A stretch of DNA of 37,726 nt from Neomegalonema sp. (GCA_022760355.1 JALEGB010000025.1:1-37726), one strand, 5' to 3'; shown: positions 1-8,139, numbered from the stretch's first letter. Numbers and translations: made by a program. Notes: a model not told the origin generated them from the letters alone.

Positions 1-1102
1 ACACGGCAATCAGCACCTCATCGCCGGGCTTCAGATCATGTTGGCCCAGCTGCGTTGGCTTCGCGACCTGACGCCCCACAACCGCGCCGGGCGGGTAAAG
101 GCGCATCGCCTCCTTGATAACCTGATCATGCAGAGTGAGCGCATCGACATGCGCCGCCGTAATTGGCGCGTCGCCAGCCACCGCCTTTGTCTCGGCTCGA
201 AGCGCCTCCTGCAGCTGCGGCTGCTGCGCCAAGATCGACAATGTCCAGGTCAGCGCCATCGCCGTGGTCTCGTGACCGGCGCCGAAAAAGGTGACAATGT
301 TATCCACGACCTCCCGATCGGTGAGCCCTGCGCCGCCTTCCGGGTCGACCGCATTGATCAGCCGATCGACCAAGCTCGCCCCCGCCGCGCCGGCGGCCCG
401 ACGCGCGGCGACGACCCGCAACGCCGCCGCCCGGATACGGCCCGTTGCGCCCCGGGCGCGCCAATGCCAAGGGCGAGGAACCCAACTTGGCGCACGCATC
501 ACATCCAACGCATCGACTTGGCCAAAGATGTTCAGATACAGATCAACGTCGCGCGCAAAAGTCTCCCGATCAAAAACATCGCGCGCATCGTCGCCAATCG
601 TCGCATCGGCGATCACATCGAATGTCGCTCGGATCATCTCCGGCATGATATCGACCGCCGCGCCGGGCCGCCATGCAAGGCGCTCCCCCGCCGCCGCCCC
701 GGCGCGCGACATCAAGGGCGTGAGGGCGCGCAGCTCCTGGATACGGAACGAAGGCGCCGCAATCCGCCGCTGCCGGCGCCAGCCTTCGCCGTCGGCGGTA
801 AACAATCCTGCGCCCAGCGCTGGCCCAAGCATCCGCTTGACGATCCGCGGACGCACATAGCTTTCCGCATCCTCGAGCAAGACCCGCCGCGCCGCGCTGG
901 GATCAGCAACATGCACGCGCGTCGTTCCCAGTAGCTGGTTGGCGATGACCGCCCCGTCATACATCTCCTCCGGCCAGATCGTGATCGGGTTGCGGAAGGC
1001 GGCCCTGATCATACGCAGCAGGCCGAGCGGACGCGCCGGCGGTGTGATCGTTGGCGGGCGGAACCCATCCGCGAGCGCCGATTCTGACGCAGTAACAGCC
1101 AT
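1..1102 (-). CDS. Cytochrome P450 (partial, C-terminus beyond window)
   Basis: Haem-thiolate monooxygenase, cut by the left window edge after about 367 codons. Reading leftward from the ATG at 1102, the frame shows the C-helix WRRQRR motif near residue 110, the I-helix oxygen-binding motif AGHETT near residue 272 and the K-helix ExxR (KEAMRLYPP) near residue 330. The haem-binding Cys loop lies outside the window. The start is supported by a near-perfect Shine-Dalgarno, AAGGAGGT, at 1110-1117, seven bases before the ATG. Family is clear; the substrate cannot be told. There is no signal peptide and no adjacent ferredoxin or reductase gene in view, so electron-transfer partners must be elsewhere. 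Confidence 0.93.
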   Translation of the reverse strand, partial: MAVTASESALADGFRPPTITPPARPLGLLRMIRAAFRNPITIWPEEMYDGAVIANQLLGTTRVHVADPSAARRVLLEDAESYVRPRIVKRMLGPALGAGLFTADGEGWRRQRRIAAPSFRIQELRALTPLMSRAGAAAGERLAWRPGAAVDIMPEMIRATFDVIADATIGDDARDVFDRETFARDVDLYLNIFGQVDALDVMRAPSWVPRPWHWRARGATGRIRAAALRVVAARRAAGAAGASLVDRLINAVDPEGGAGLTDREVVDNIVTFFGAGHETTAMALTWTLSILAQQPQLQEALRAETKAVAGDAPITAAHVDALTLHDQVIKEAMRLYPPGAVVGRQVAKPTQLGQHDLKPGDEVLIAV

Positions 1103-1240
1103 GACGCTGACCTCCTTCAATCGCGGCGGCGAAAGCGCCGCTCTGATTGAGCATCCGCGCAGATTAGGACGAGGTCGCGACGCGCAACGTAACGAATTGT
1201 CCGGTCCGAAGGCGGGCGTTCTCGCCCCATCAATCGCCCG

Positions 1241-1768
1241 CTACAGCCCCAGCGGCGTCCAGATGGCGCGGCCGAGCGTGTAGGCGACGGCCGCATGGGC
1301 GGCGATTGCAAATGCGGCGAAGCCCGCGAAAACGATGAACAATCGGATCATGCGTAGCGCAATCAGGCCAAAGCACATCGCGCCGGCAATCTGCGCCACC
1401 CGCTCGATCGCCTCGCCGCCACGCCAGCTGAACCCCGCCGCCGCATCGCCACTGGCGAAAGCGTAGTGAATAGCCCGCGGTCCCACAAAACCCAGCACCG
1501 CCCCAAGCCCAACGCCGAGGACGCCAAACAGCGCGATCAGCACGGCCAAGTCGGCCCGCGGCACAATCATGATCTGCTCCGGCCGAGCGTAGTCCGCTCG
1601 CCGCTCCAGATCTTCGTCCTCGTAGTCCGCCTCATCCGCGGCCATCAGCGGCCGTCGCCGGCTGATTTTGCCAATTCCGCGCAGATCAAACTGATTTAAA
1701 CTATAAACAAGCGCAAGCAGCGCCAGCGCAGCGATAACGTATCCAACATAAACCGCAGGGGGCGCCAT
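1241..1768 (-). CDS. Four-TM hypothetical membrane protein
   Basis: Predicted inner-membrane protein of 175 residues that I do not recognise. One hydrophobic segment lies at the N-terminus (about residues 4-25), followed by a charged Asp/Glu/Arg-rich cytoplasmic stretch (about 35-70), a second segment (about 75-100) and two closely spaced segments near the C-terminus (about 120-165). The frame is open from 1789, but GGAGG six bases before the ATG at 1768 supports the inner start. It lies about 140 bases downstream of the OmpA/MotB-like gene in the same direction, so it could be the last gene of that unit, though 1790-1908 contains a small hairpin (CGGCC/GGCCG at about 1807-1822). Confidence 0.7.
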   Translation of the reverse strand: MAPPAVYVGYVIAALALLALVYSLNQFDLRGIGKISRRRPLMAADEADYEDEDLERRADYARPEQIMIVPRADLAVLIALFGVLGVGLGAVLGFVGPRAIHYAFASGDAAAGFSWRGGEAIERVAQIAGAMCFGLIALRMIRLFIVFAGFAAFAIAAHAAVAYTLGRAIWTPLGL

Positions 1769-1908
1769 TGCAGCCTCCAGAATTGCCACTTAACAAACCC
1801 GCCGCCGGCCAGTATCGGCCGACAGCCTTGTCATGCCCCACGTTCGCGTCGCCTATTCGACATCGCCATGGCAATTTACCGGCGGCATGCTTGGAGCCGC
1901 CTTTATGG

Positions 1909-3342
1909 TTAACGCTCGTCCAGCCGCAATTCAATCCGCCGGTTTTTCGCAAGATCTTCGGGCGCAGACCCCTTAGCGATCGGCTGATACTCGCCAAATC
2001 CGGCTGCTGCGAGGCGATTTGGCGCGATGCTTTGCTCTGCTGTCAAGTAAGTCACCACCGATAGAGCGCGAGCCTGGCTCAGCTCCCAGTTGCTCTTGAA
2101 CTCAGACGTATCGCTGAGCGGCACTTTGTCAGTATGCCCGTCGATGCGCAGCACCCATTTCAGCTCCTTTGGAATGGATGGCTCGATCGCCCGCAGCGCG
2201 CTCGCGAATCGCGCCAGCTCCGCCTTACCCGCATCGCTCAATTCGGCGGAGCCGCTTTCGAACAGAACTGAGGAGCGGAAAACGAACCGGTCGCCGACGA
2301 TCTGAACATCATCCCGTTCGCCCAAAATCTTCCGCAACTTGCCAAAGAACTCCGAACGATATTGGGAGACTTCGTCCAGCTTCCGCGCCAACGCCTGGTT
2401 CAGCTTCTGCCCCAGCAGCTTAATCTCAACCTGCTGCGCTTTGTCTTTTGACTCAGCCTCGCCCAGCAGCGCGGACAGCTCGGTGATTTTCTTCCGCAAC
2501 GCCAGAACTTGCGAATTCAGCAGCGCCAACGCCTCCCGGCCGCGAGTGCTGATCTCCTTCTCAGACTTCAGCGCGGCGGAGGCGAAGGCGAGCGCGGCTT
2601 CCCGGCTGTCCAATTTCTTCGCCGCTTCGATCGCGTCGGCGCCCAGCCTCTTCTTCTCAGCTTCGGCGGCGGCGAGCAGGGTCAGAGTTTCCTCCGCCTC
2701 CTTGCGTTTTTTCTCAACGGCAAGCTCCAGCGCGGCGACTTTCTCCTCAAAGGTCAGCTTCGTCGCCTTCGCCTCTTCCTTCGCGGCCGCCAGCGCCGCT
2801 CGGATTTCGGCCGTCTCAGCGCTGAGCTTATCCCGCTCCTTCTCCAACGCTTCCAGCCGGCTGCTGCGTTTCTCAAGGTCCGCCAGGGCCACCGTCGCCT
2901 TGTCGCGCTCGGTCCTCAACGCTGAGGCAATCGCCTCCAACGACTCAATCTTGGAGCCGCGCTCCTTAAACGCGCTGGTCAGCGCCGCCAGCTCGGACAC
3001 CCGCTCAGCCAGCTTGCCCTTCAGCTCCTCGCCCTCAAGCTGCGAAGCGGCCAACGCGTCGGCGAGTTCGATCGACTTCGCCCGCTCGTCGGACAATGTG
3101 CCTTCAAGGGAGGAGATCGTCTTGTCCCGCTCCCCCAGCTGCCCTTTCAGCAGCCCGAGCTCAACCGACAGCGCCGCAAGCGATTCGTCCTTGCCGGTCA
3201 GCTCCTCACGCAAGATGAACTGCACGATCATAAAGATCGACAATACGAACATGAGCACCAGCAGCAACGCCGTCATCGCGTCAACGAAGCCAGGCCAGAT
3301 GATGGATGACGATCCGCGATCGCCTCGTCTGCGCAACGCCAT
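1909..3342 (-). CDS. OmpA/MotB-like peptidoglycan-binding stator subunit
   Basis: Predicted B subunit of a MotAB/TolQR/ExbBD-type ion-driven motor, 477 residues, inner membrane with a periplasmic body. A single TM segment (about residues 14-44) starts with WPGFVDAMTALL; Asp21 aligns with the ion-binding Asp of MotB. Then comes a long coiled coil (about 50-310, Glu/Lys/Ala-rich heptads) and a C-terminal OmpA domain (about 345-477) with the peptidoglycan-binding pattern DGHTD ... NRRIELRL. The frame continues upstream to 3435, but AAAGGAG at 3349-3355 six bases before the ATG at 3342 fixes the start. It follows the MotA-like gene. No flagellar gene is nearby, so this looks like a non-flagellar motor; known relatives include the Zorya ZorAB proteins, but the exact role is unknown. 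Confidence 0.88.
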   Translation of the reverse strand: MALRRRGDRGSSSIIWPGFVDAMTALLLVLMFVLSIFMIVQFILREELTGKDESLAALSVELGLLKGQLGERDKTISSLEGTLSDERAKSIELADALAASQLEGEELKGKLAERVSELAALTSAFKERGSKIESLEAIASALRTERDKATVALADLEKRSSRLEALEKERDKLSAETAEIRAALAAAKEEAKATKLTFEEKVAALELAVEKKRKEAEETLTLLAAAEAEKKRLGADAIEAAKKLDSREAALAFASAALKSEKEISTRGREALALLNSQVLALRKKITELSALLGEAESKDKAQQVEIKLLGQKLNQALARKLDEVSQYRSEFFGKLRKILGERDDVQIVGDRFVFRSSVLFESGSAELSDAGKAELARFASALRAIEPSIPKELKWVLRIDGHTDKVPLSDTSEFKSNWELSQARALSVVTYLTAEQSIAPNRLAAAGFGEYQPIAKGSAPEDLAKNRRIELRLDER

Positions 3343-3350
3343 AAGCGGCT

Positions 3351-3380
3351 CCTTTCGCGCGTGGCGCCACGGCGCAAAGG
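3351..3380 (-). promoter_or_regulatory. Hairpin pairing the Shine-Dalgarno of the OmpA/MotB-like gene
   Basis: On the minus strand CCTTTGCGC pairs with GCGC(G)AAAGG, nine base pairs with one bulged G, enclosing the palindrome GTGGCGCCAC. The 3' arm contains AAAGG, five of the seven bases of the Shine-Dalgarno of the gene starting at 3342. Translation could therefore be kept low until the hairpin is opened, by ribosomes, heat or a ligand. The structure is seen in the sequence; the regulatory role is inferred. Confidence 0.5.
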
Positions 3381-3509
3381 CCGCGCGCATCACGGAGTGG
3401 ACGTGGGCCAGGGCTGCGGGGCGGGGGCGCTCCACAACGGCTGACGCAATGTCGCTCTAACGACAGATTGGGGCGAGCGGCCCGCCCGAAAACCGGCCGC
3501 TCAACGCCA

Positions 3510-4685
3510 TTAACTGCTGGGCGTCCCCGACAGGGTCGCCGCCATGTCGCTTACCGCACGGCCGACGGCGCGCATCTCGCGCCGCAGCGCCTCTGCCGTT
3601 TCAACCCGGCCCGCCGCGCTTTCCTCAATCAGCTTCGCCAACAATACGTCGACATTGCGGATATGGGCGCGGGTTTCGGCATCCAAGCCCTCGCCACCGC
3701 CGGACATCGCCGTATCCGCCAACCGCTCCACCGCCGCCAACATTCGGCTTTGCGCTGTGACGGCTTCGGCAATGGTTTCACGCTCCGCCGCGGCGTTGGA
3801 GGCGATCCTCTCGATGCTTTGCAGCGCTTCGGCAATACGCGCGCTGTCCGCGGCGCGCCGATCCTCGCCCTCCGCGATAATGCGATTCAGCGCCGCCATC
3901 TGCTGACCGCTATAGGCCAACTGCTCGACCATATCGCTTGTCTGCGCCGCTGCGCCGCCCTCGCCTTCCCCTGACGAGAACCGCGTCATGGTCGAAAGCC
4001 ATGTCTCCAGCTCGCCATAGAAGCGGTTCTGCGCGCCGGCGCTCATCAGCTCCAGGAAGCCGACAACCATCGAGCCCGCCAAGCCGAGCAGGGAGGAGGC
4101 GAACGCCACGCCCATCCCGCCCAGCTGGCTCTCCAGGCCCGCAATCAGGCGGGTAAAGACGTCAGCGCCCTTTTCTCCGCCCGCCGGCGCCAACGACTTA
4201 ATCGTGTCGACGACCGCCGGAACCGTCTTCGCCAAGCCCCAGAAGGTGCCTAGCAGACCCAGAAAAATCAGCAGGCCGGATAGGTAGCGCAGCGTATCGC
4301 GGCTTTCATCAACGCGCGTCGCAACCGAATCGAGGATCGACCGCGCCGTCTGCGAACTAACGCCCCGCGCCGCAGGGGTCTTCCGCATCGGGTCCATCGC
4401 AACCAGCAAGCTGGGCGGCGGCACATTTTCGATGCCCCGCGCCCGCGCCGCCAACGCCTCGATCCAGTTCACCGCGCTGAACAGCCGGAACACCTGATAA
4501 AAGGCGAGGATCACGCCGACGACGAACACGACGCCGATCAGGCCATTGAGCCCTTCATTTTGCTGAAAGACGCGCAGGATCTCGCCATAGAGATAGAAGG
4601 CCACCGCCCCGACCACCGCCAGGAAGATAAGCATCGCCAGGATCCGTTGGACCGGGCGTGTGAACTTCACTTCGGTCTTCGCCAC
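3510..4685 (-). CDS. MotA/TolQ/ExbB-like proton channel subunit
   Basis: Predicted A subunit of the same ion-driven motor, 391 residues. TM segments lie near residues 14-37, 48-70, 133-156 and 192-215; TM3 and TM4 carry the usual small-residue packing (GLLGTFWGLAKTV and GVAFASSLLGLAGSMVVG). The last ~170 residues are a soluble, helix-rich cytoplasmic tail with Arg/Glu/Ala repeats, much longer than in TolQ or ExbB and reminiscent in layout of ZorA tails. Translation starts at GTG (4685), preceded by GAGG; the ATG just upstream is in another frame. The B subunit follows after 167 bases. A separate CtrA-type site lies about 145 bases upstream. Confidence 0.88.
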   Translation of the reverse strand: MAKTEVKFTRPVQRILAMLIFLAVVGAVAFYLYGEILRVFQQNEGLNGLIGVVFVVGVILAFYQVFRLFSAVNWIEALAARARGIENVPPPSLLVAMDPMRKTPAARGVSSQTARSILDSVATRVDESRDTLRYLSGLLIFLGLLGTFWGLAKTVPAVVDTIKSLAPAGGEKGADVFTRLIAGLESQLGGMGVAFASSLLGLAGSMVVGFLELMSAGAQNRFYGELETWLSTMTRFSSGEGEGGAAAQTSDMVEQLAYSGQQMAALNRIIAEGEDRRAADSARIAEALQSIERIASNAAAERETIAEAVTAQSRMLAAVERLADTAMSGGGEGLDAETRAHIRNVDVLLAKLIEESAAGRVETAEALRREMRAVGRAVSDMAATLSGTPSS

Positions 4686-4827
4686 GTGTTCATTCCTCGC
4701 TTCGACGTCCGCGTCGGATCGCCCCCCGCCGCCGACGCCAGCCTAAGCCGCACGTCATTGACGAAAGCCGCGCTCCGTTCCGCAAAGCGCACGTTCGCAC
4801 CACTCCACAACGCCTTACAGCTTGTGC

Positions 4828-4842
4828 TTAACAAGCTGTTAA
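4828..4842 (-). promoter_or_regulatory. CtrA-type site (TTAA-N7-TTAA) with overlapping hairpins
   Basis: TTAACAAGCTGTTAA is an exact TTAA-N7-TTAA, the consensus for the cell-cycle regulator CtrA of alphaproteobacteria, and is also a perfect dyad. It lies between suhB and the MotA-like gene, about 145-155 bases before the GTG at 4685. Two mutually exclusive stems overlap here: an 8-bp stem at 4826-4844 (loop AGC) and a 9-bp stem at 4817-4839 (loop GCTTA). DNA operator is the simplest reading; an RNA switch in the leader is the alternative. Confidence 0.5.
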
Positions 4843-4879
4843 GCGGCGGCGGTTCGAATGCTGCTTCGTTGCGGCAATA

Positions 4880-4901
4880 GCGTCGGCTCCGCCGCCGACG
4901 C
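4880..4901 (-). terminator. Candidate hairpin terminator after suhB
   Basis: GCGTCGGC and GCCGACGC form a perfect 8-bp stem around a 6-base loop, starting 36 bases after the suhB stop. No clear U-tract follows on the minus strand (TATTGCC), so termination strength is uncertain. It would separate suhB from the MotA/MotB-like unit. Confidence 0.4.
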
Positions 4902-4937
4902 AACAATTGCCGACGGCGCCAGGCCGGCGGCGATCAA

Positions 4938-5726
4938 CTATCGGAGCAACCGTTGTCGGATCGGCTCGAAAAGGTCTGGCGTCGCAACGATGACCTCGCC
5001 GCGGCTCAGCATGTCCTGCTCGCCATTAAGATCGCTCACCAACGCGCCGGCTTCGCGCGCGATCACGATGCCCGCCGCCATGTCCCAGGCGTTCAGCTCA
5101 CGCTCCCAAAAGGCCTCATAGCGCCCGGCGGCGACATAGGCGAGATCCAGCGCCGCCGCGCCGAACCGACGCACGCCGGCGGTTTCAGGCAACAGCTTGG
5201 CGAGATCCTGCAGAGTGTCCGGCAGTGTTTTCTTCGCGGCGAAAGGCAGGCCGGTCGCCAATAGCGATTCCAGCATGTCGCGCCGGGCCGAGACGCGGAT
5301 GCGCCGATCATTCAACCAGGCGCCGCCGCCCTTCTCCGCAACGAACAGCTCATTCTTCGCCGGATCGAAGATAACGCCCGCCGTCGCTTCCCCCTTGGTC
5401 TCCAACCCGATGGAGACGGCGAAATGCGGCAACCCGTGCATAAAGTTCGTCGTGCCGTCGAGGGGATCGACGATCCAACGGCGCTGCGGATCTTTGCCTT
5501 TGGTTTCGCCCGTCTCTTCGCCGAGCCAGCCATAAGCGGGGCGCGCGCGCATCAGCTCATCGCGGATGGTTTCCTCCGCCCGAATGTCCGCCGCGGTGAC
5601 GAAGTCGCCCGCGCCTTTGACCGAGCTTTGCAGGTTCTCAACCTCGCCGAAGTCGCGCGCCAATTGCCGTCCGGCTTTGCGGGCGGCGTTGATCATCACA
5701 GTTAGGGTCGCCGAATAGACGCTCAT
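4938..5726 (-). CDS. suhB: Inositol monophosphatase family protein (SuhB-like)
   Basis: Mg2+-dependent phosphatase of the inositol monophosphatase family, 262 residues, a usual full length. The metal-site motifs are all present: GEE (Glu70, Glu71), DPLDGTTNF (Asp87, Asp90, Thr92) and the C-terminal WDMAAG (Asp215). Likely substrate is myo-inositol-1-phosphate or a related sugar phosphate; in enterobacteria the homologue also acts in rRNA transcription complexes, which cannot be inferred here. The ATG at 5726 has GGAG eight bases upstream. It follows efp by 57 bases in the same direction and may be co-transcribed with it. Confidence 0.93.
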   Translation of the reverse strand: MSVYSATLTVMINAARKAGRQLARDFGEVENLQSSVKGAGDFVTAADIRAEETIRDELMRARPAYGWLGEETGETKGKDPQRRWIVDPLDGTTNFMHGLPHFAVSIGLETKGEATAGVIFDPAKNELFVAEKGGGAWLNDRRIRVSARRDMLESLLATGLPFAAKKTLPDTLQDLAKLLPETAGVRRFGAAALDLAYVAAGRYEAFWERELNAWDMAAGIVIAREAGALVSDLNGEQDMLSRGEVIVATPDLFEPIRQRLLR

Positions 5727-5783
5727 GCACTTGCTCCAAAAGGGCGGGCGCGCCGGTTTGCCGAGCCCCGACCGCTTGTGCGC

Positions 5784-6347
5784 TTAGTTTGCGCGGCCGA
5801 CATATTCGAAGGTTTCAGTCATGACCTCGATCTTCTCCCCTTCGGCGACAAACGGCGGCACCATTACGCGCAGGCCATTGTCCAAAATCGCCGGCTTGAA
5901 AGAATTCGCAGCGGTCTGACCTTTAACAACCGGCTCCGTCTCCGCGATCTGGCAGATGACTTTTTCCGGCAGCGTGACATTGAGCGCTTCGGCCTCATAA
6001 TATTCGATGACGATGGTCATGCCATCCTGCAGGAACGGCCGCCGTTCGCCCAGAAGCTCTACCGAAAGTTCAATCTGCTCATATGTTTCAGCATCCATAA
6101 ACACCAACATGCCGTCCTGCTCATACAGGAACTGCTGGTCTTTTTGCTCCAGACGCACGCGCTCAACTTTATCTGCGGAGCGGAAGCGTTCGTTCAGCTT
6201 TGAGCCATTCCGCAGATTACGCAGCTCTACTTGCGCGAATGCGCCGCCTTTGCCCGGTTTCACATGCTGGACTTTCACCGCAGCCCACAGGCCGCCATTG
6301 TGCTCCAGGATATTGCCGGGGCGAATTTCGTTGCCGTTGATTTTCAT
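5784..6347 (-). CDS. efp: Translation elongation factor P
   Basis: EF-P, 187 residues, the standard three-domain length. It relieves ribosomes stalled on polyproline stretches. The N-terminal KOW-like domain carries the loop VKPGKGGAF, so Lys33 is the residue that would enter the P-site-proximal region and be beta-lysylated in organisms with EpmA/EpmB; those genes are not in the window. The central OB domain and the C-terminal domain (ending near GRAN) are complete. The start at 6347 has CCGGAG about ten bases upstream. Gene order efp-suhB-MotA-like-OmpA-like is shared with many Rhodobacterales. Confidence 0.96.
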   Translation of the reverse strand: MKINGNEIRPGNILEHNGGLWAAVKVQHVKPGKGGAFAQVELRNLRNGSKLNERFRSADKVERVRLEQKDQQFLYEQDGMLVFMDAETYEQIELSVELLGERRPFLQDGMTIVIEYYEAEALNVTLPEKVICQIAETEPVVKGQTAANSFKPAILDNGLRVMVPPFVAEGEKIEVMTETFEYVGRAN

Positions 6348-6496
6348 GCCGATGTGCTCCGGATGACGCGTTCGGTGCGCAGGTACAGGGCGCGCGGCGA
6401 TAAGGCAACAGGATCAGCGCCGATCCGCCTAACAGCGCCGCTATGGTCCGAATCTCGCCATGGTCTCGCCACATCCGGAGGAGATCAAGAGGCTCC

Positions 6497-6593
6497 AGAC
6501 GCGACGACAGATTTCAGCGTCTCGCAAGCAGTCTTGAGGGCGGCGCCCTTAACACCCAAGGGCCGAGCCCTTAAAACCCGAGAGCGAAAGCTC
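6497..6593 (+). ncRNA. Candidate structured RNA: four tandem hairpins
   Basis: Four stems follow each other: 6497-6522 (AGACGC/GCGTCT, 14-base loop), 6534-6552 (TTGAGGGC/GCCCTTAA with one G-U pair, loop GGC), 6558-6572 (AAGGGC/GCCCTT, loop CGA) and 6582-6593 (GAGC/GCTC with a GAAA tetraloop). The GAAA loop and the G-U pair favour the plus strand. Eight bases after the last stem comes AAGGAG and a short ORF, so this could be a leader or a small RNA. It does not look like tRNA, 4.5S, 6S or tmRNA, and has none of the CCUCC-type loops of alphaproteobacterial sRNAs. Confidence 0.35.
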
Positions 6594-6611
6594 AAAGCCG
6601 AAGGAGCATTA

Positions 6612-6683
6612 ATGCGCACGATGTCGTCAAATGACCCAAGTTGGTTGGCGATCGGCGCATGCGTTCTTCGGGGCTGCGCCTGA
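6612..6683 (+). CDS. Possible 23-residue small protein or leader peptide
   Basis: ATG at 6612 is preceded by AAGGAG (6601-6606) at five bases, one of the best ribosome-binding sites in the window. The peptide starts MRTMSSNDPSW and ends with a hydrophobic stretch LAIGACVLRGCA before TGA. No repeated regulatory codon is present, so classical amino-acid attenuation is not evident. Support is the ribosome-binding site and the hairpins upstream only; a chance frame is possible. Confidence 0.3.
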   Translation: MRTMSSNDPSWLAIGACVLRGCA

Positions 6684-6939
6684 TCAGAAGCGATCAATCC
6701 GCAAGCGATAAATGCAAACCGTCGCGGCGCCGCAAGGCGATCGCGCGCTAGCATGCGCGGCGTGATCCGCCCAATTCTACTCGCGTAGAAACCAACCAAA
6801 CATCCCGCTGCCCAATCTGCGCGCCGCATGCGACGCGCACAGGGTTACGTTTGTTCGCTGTGCGTCATCGAAGCGCTCCAGAGGCTTCGAGCAGGAGACG
6901 TGCGGCTGTTTGGAGGGCCGGCCCGCGCCGGCTGCGACC

Positions 6940-8139
6940 ATGCCAATCGAAACGAACAAGAACGCCGCGGCGCGCGCCGCGGGACGTACGGAACTGGATG
7001 TCGGGCGCTTGGGACGTCCACCGGTGGAGCCGCAAATCAAGCGTTTCGCCAAAGACGCCCGTCGGCGTCTGCGTAAAGCCGTTCGCGGCAACGCGCGCTT
7101 TGGCGATCTGCTGTTCTCATTCCCAGGCGCCGCCTACGCAATTGCGGTTGGCGGACCAGGCGAGACGGCTCGTGCGGAAGGCGTGAAAGCGGTGAAGGAC
7201 GGCGCCCCGCTGCAGAAAGTGGCGGAGGCGTTGGGGCTGCCCTTCTGGTATCGCCGACTGCCGCCAGAAGCGTTTCGTGGATCGATCGAGACGCCGAAGG
7301 ATGACGGCAACTTGGCGCGCATGGCGGTAAACCGCATCCCCGAAAACGTGGGGGCGGCCGCGGACTGGCTGGAGGCGATCATCATCACCTCGCGGTTGGC
7401 GGACGAACGCGTCGCCGGCTGGATCGCCAAATTGCCGATCTGGAAGAACGAAAGCGCGCTGGCCCGCGCCGCCATTCTTCCTGTCGCCGCCTATGCTTGG
7501 CACTCGCAGAATGCGGACTGCCGAGGCCGCAAAGCCATGGACCGCTACTGGTCGAAAAACATGAGCTTCCGTACGGCGGCGAGCGAGGCGCGCGTCTGGC
7601 TGGAGAAAGTGATCACCCGCTTCTGCCTTGAGGAAGAAACCTCGATGCGCGGATGGCGAATGACGCAGAAGTCGAGCGGTTTCAACATTGTGCCGCTGAC
7701 GACGGCCGAAGATCTGATTCGGGAAGGCGAGCGGATGAACAACTGCATCGCCACCTATCAGAACTATATGGAGCGCGGCGGATGCCTGCTCTACGCCGTG
7801 CGCCGCGGCTCGCAAAGCGTCGCCTCGCTCGAGATCCGTTCGGATCTGCGCGAGCCGAGCAAGGGCCGCGTCGCGCAGCTTGAAGGCCGCAGCAACACCG
7901 CCGCCAGCGATCGCGTCGTTCGGGCGGTGCAAAAGTGGCTTGAACGCCAGGGGCCCTGCCCGCTGGCCAAAGGCGGCGGGCTGGTCGGCCGGCCCGTCAA
8001 TGCGCGGCGCTGGTCGGCGCTGTGGTCGGAGTTTGTGGATGCGGTTGGCGTCGAGGAAGCCGGCCCATTCGCCGAACCGCCGACCGAAGCCGGCTTGCGC
8101 ACCCTGGCGGGCCCGCTGACCGCCCTTGAAGAGATCTAA
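6940..8139 (+). CDS. PcfJ-like domain protein
   Basis: Soluble protein of about 399 residues. The C-terminal half has the pattern of the PcfJ-like family: LIREGERMNNCIATY, a small-residue GGCLLYAVRR segment, a VASLEI strand, then VAQLEGRSNTAAS and a terminal VQKWL helix. PcfJ was named from a conjugative plasmid of Enterococcus, but related proteins occur on many chromosomes and their biochemical role is unknown. The N-terminal half (helical, Arg-rich at about residues 20-50) is not recognised. The frame is open from a TTG at 6910; the ATG at 6940 is preferred, though neither has a convincing ribosome-binding site. The gene stands alone, convergent with the MATE gene. Confidence 0.75.
   Translation: MPIETNKNAAARAAGRTELDVGRLGRPPVEPQIKRFAKDARRRLRKAVRGNARFGDLLFSFPGAAYAIAVGGPGETARAEGVKAVKDGAPLQKVAEALGLPFWYRRLPPEAFRGSIETPKDDGNLARMAVNRIPENVGAAADWLEAIIITSRLADERVAGWIAKLPIWKNESALARAAILPVAAYAWHSQNADCRGRKAMDRYWSKNMSFRTAASEARVWLEKVITRFCLEEETSMRGWRMTQKSSGFNIVPLTTAEDLIREGERMNNCIATYQNYMERGGCLLYAVRRGSQSVASLEIRSDLREPSKGRVAQLEGRSNTAASDRVVRAVQKWLERQGPCPLAKGGGLVGRPVNARRWSALWSEFVDAVGVEEAGPFAEPPTEAGLRTLAGPLTALEEI

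Larger units (their letters stand above)
6348..6939. other. Long gap between efp and PcfJ-like gene
   Basis: About 590 bases between divergent genes with no protein gene I can defend. It should hold the efp promoter (no clear -35/-10 seen) and contains a run of hairpins at 6497-6593 followed by a 23-codon frame with a good ribosome-binding site, listed separately. Minus-strand frames here, including one of about 114 codons at 6485-6829, have no recognisable motif. Confidence 0.6.

Noticed and set aside
2339-3460. Ser/Ala-rich 373-codon plus-strand frame
   Set aside because: Antisense to the OmpA/MotB-like coiled coil; low-complexity shadow with no motif or ribosome-binding site.
4849-4861. 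GGTTCGAATGC resembling a tRNA T-loop
   Set aside because: No acceptor stem or D/anticodon arms can be folded around it.
4667-4906. 79-codon minus-strand frame in the suhB to MotA-like gap
   Set aside because: Overlaps the MotA-like start out of frame and spans the hairpins; composition unlike a protein.
6485-6829. 114-codon minus-strand frame upstream of efp
   Set aside because: No recognisable motif, no ribosome-binding site; runs through the hairpin array.
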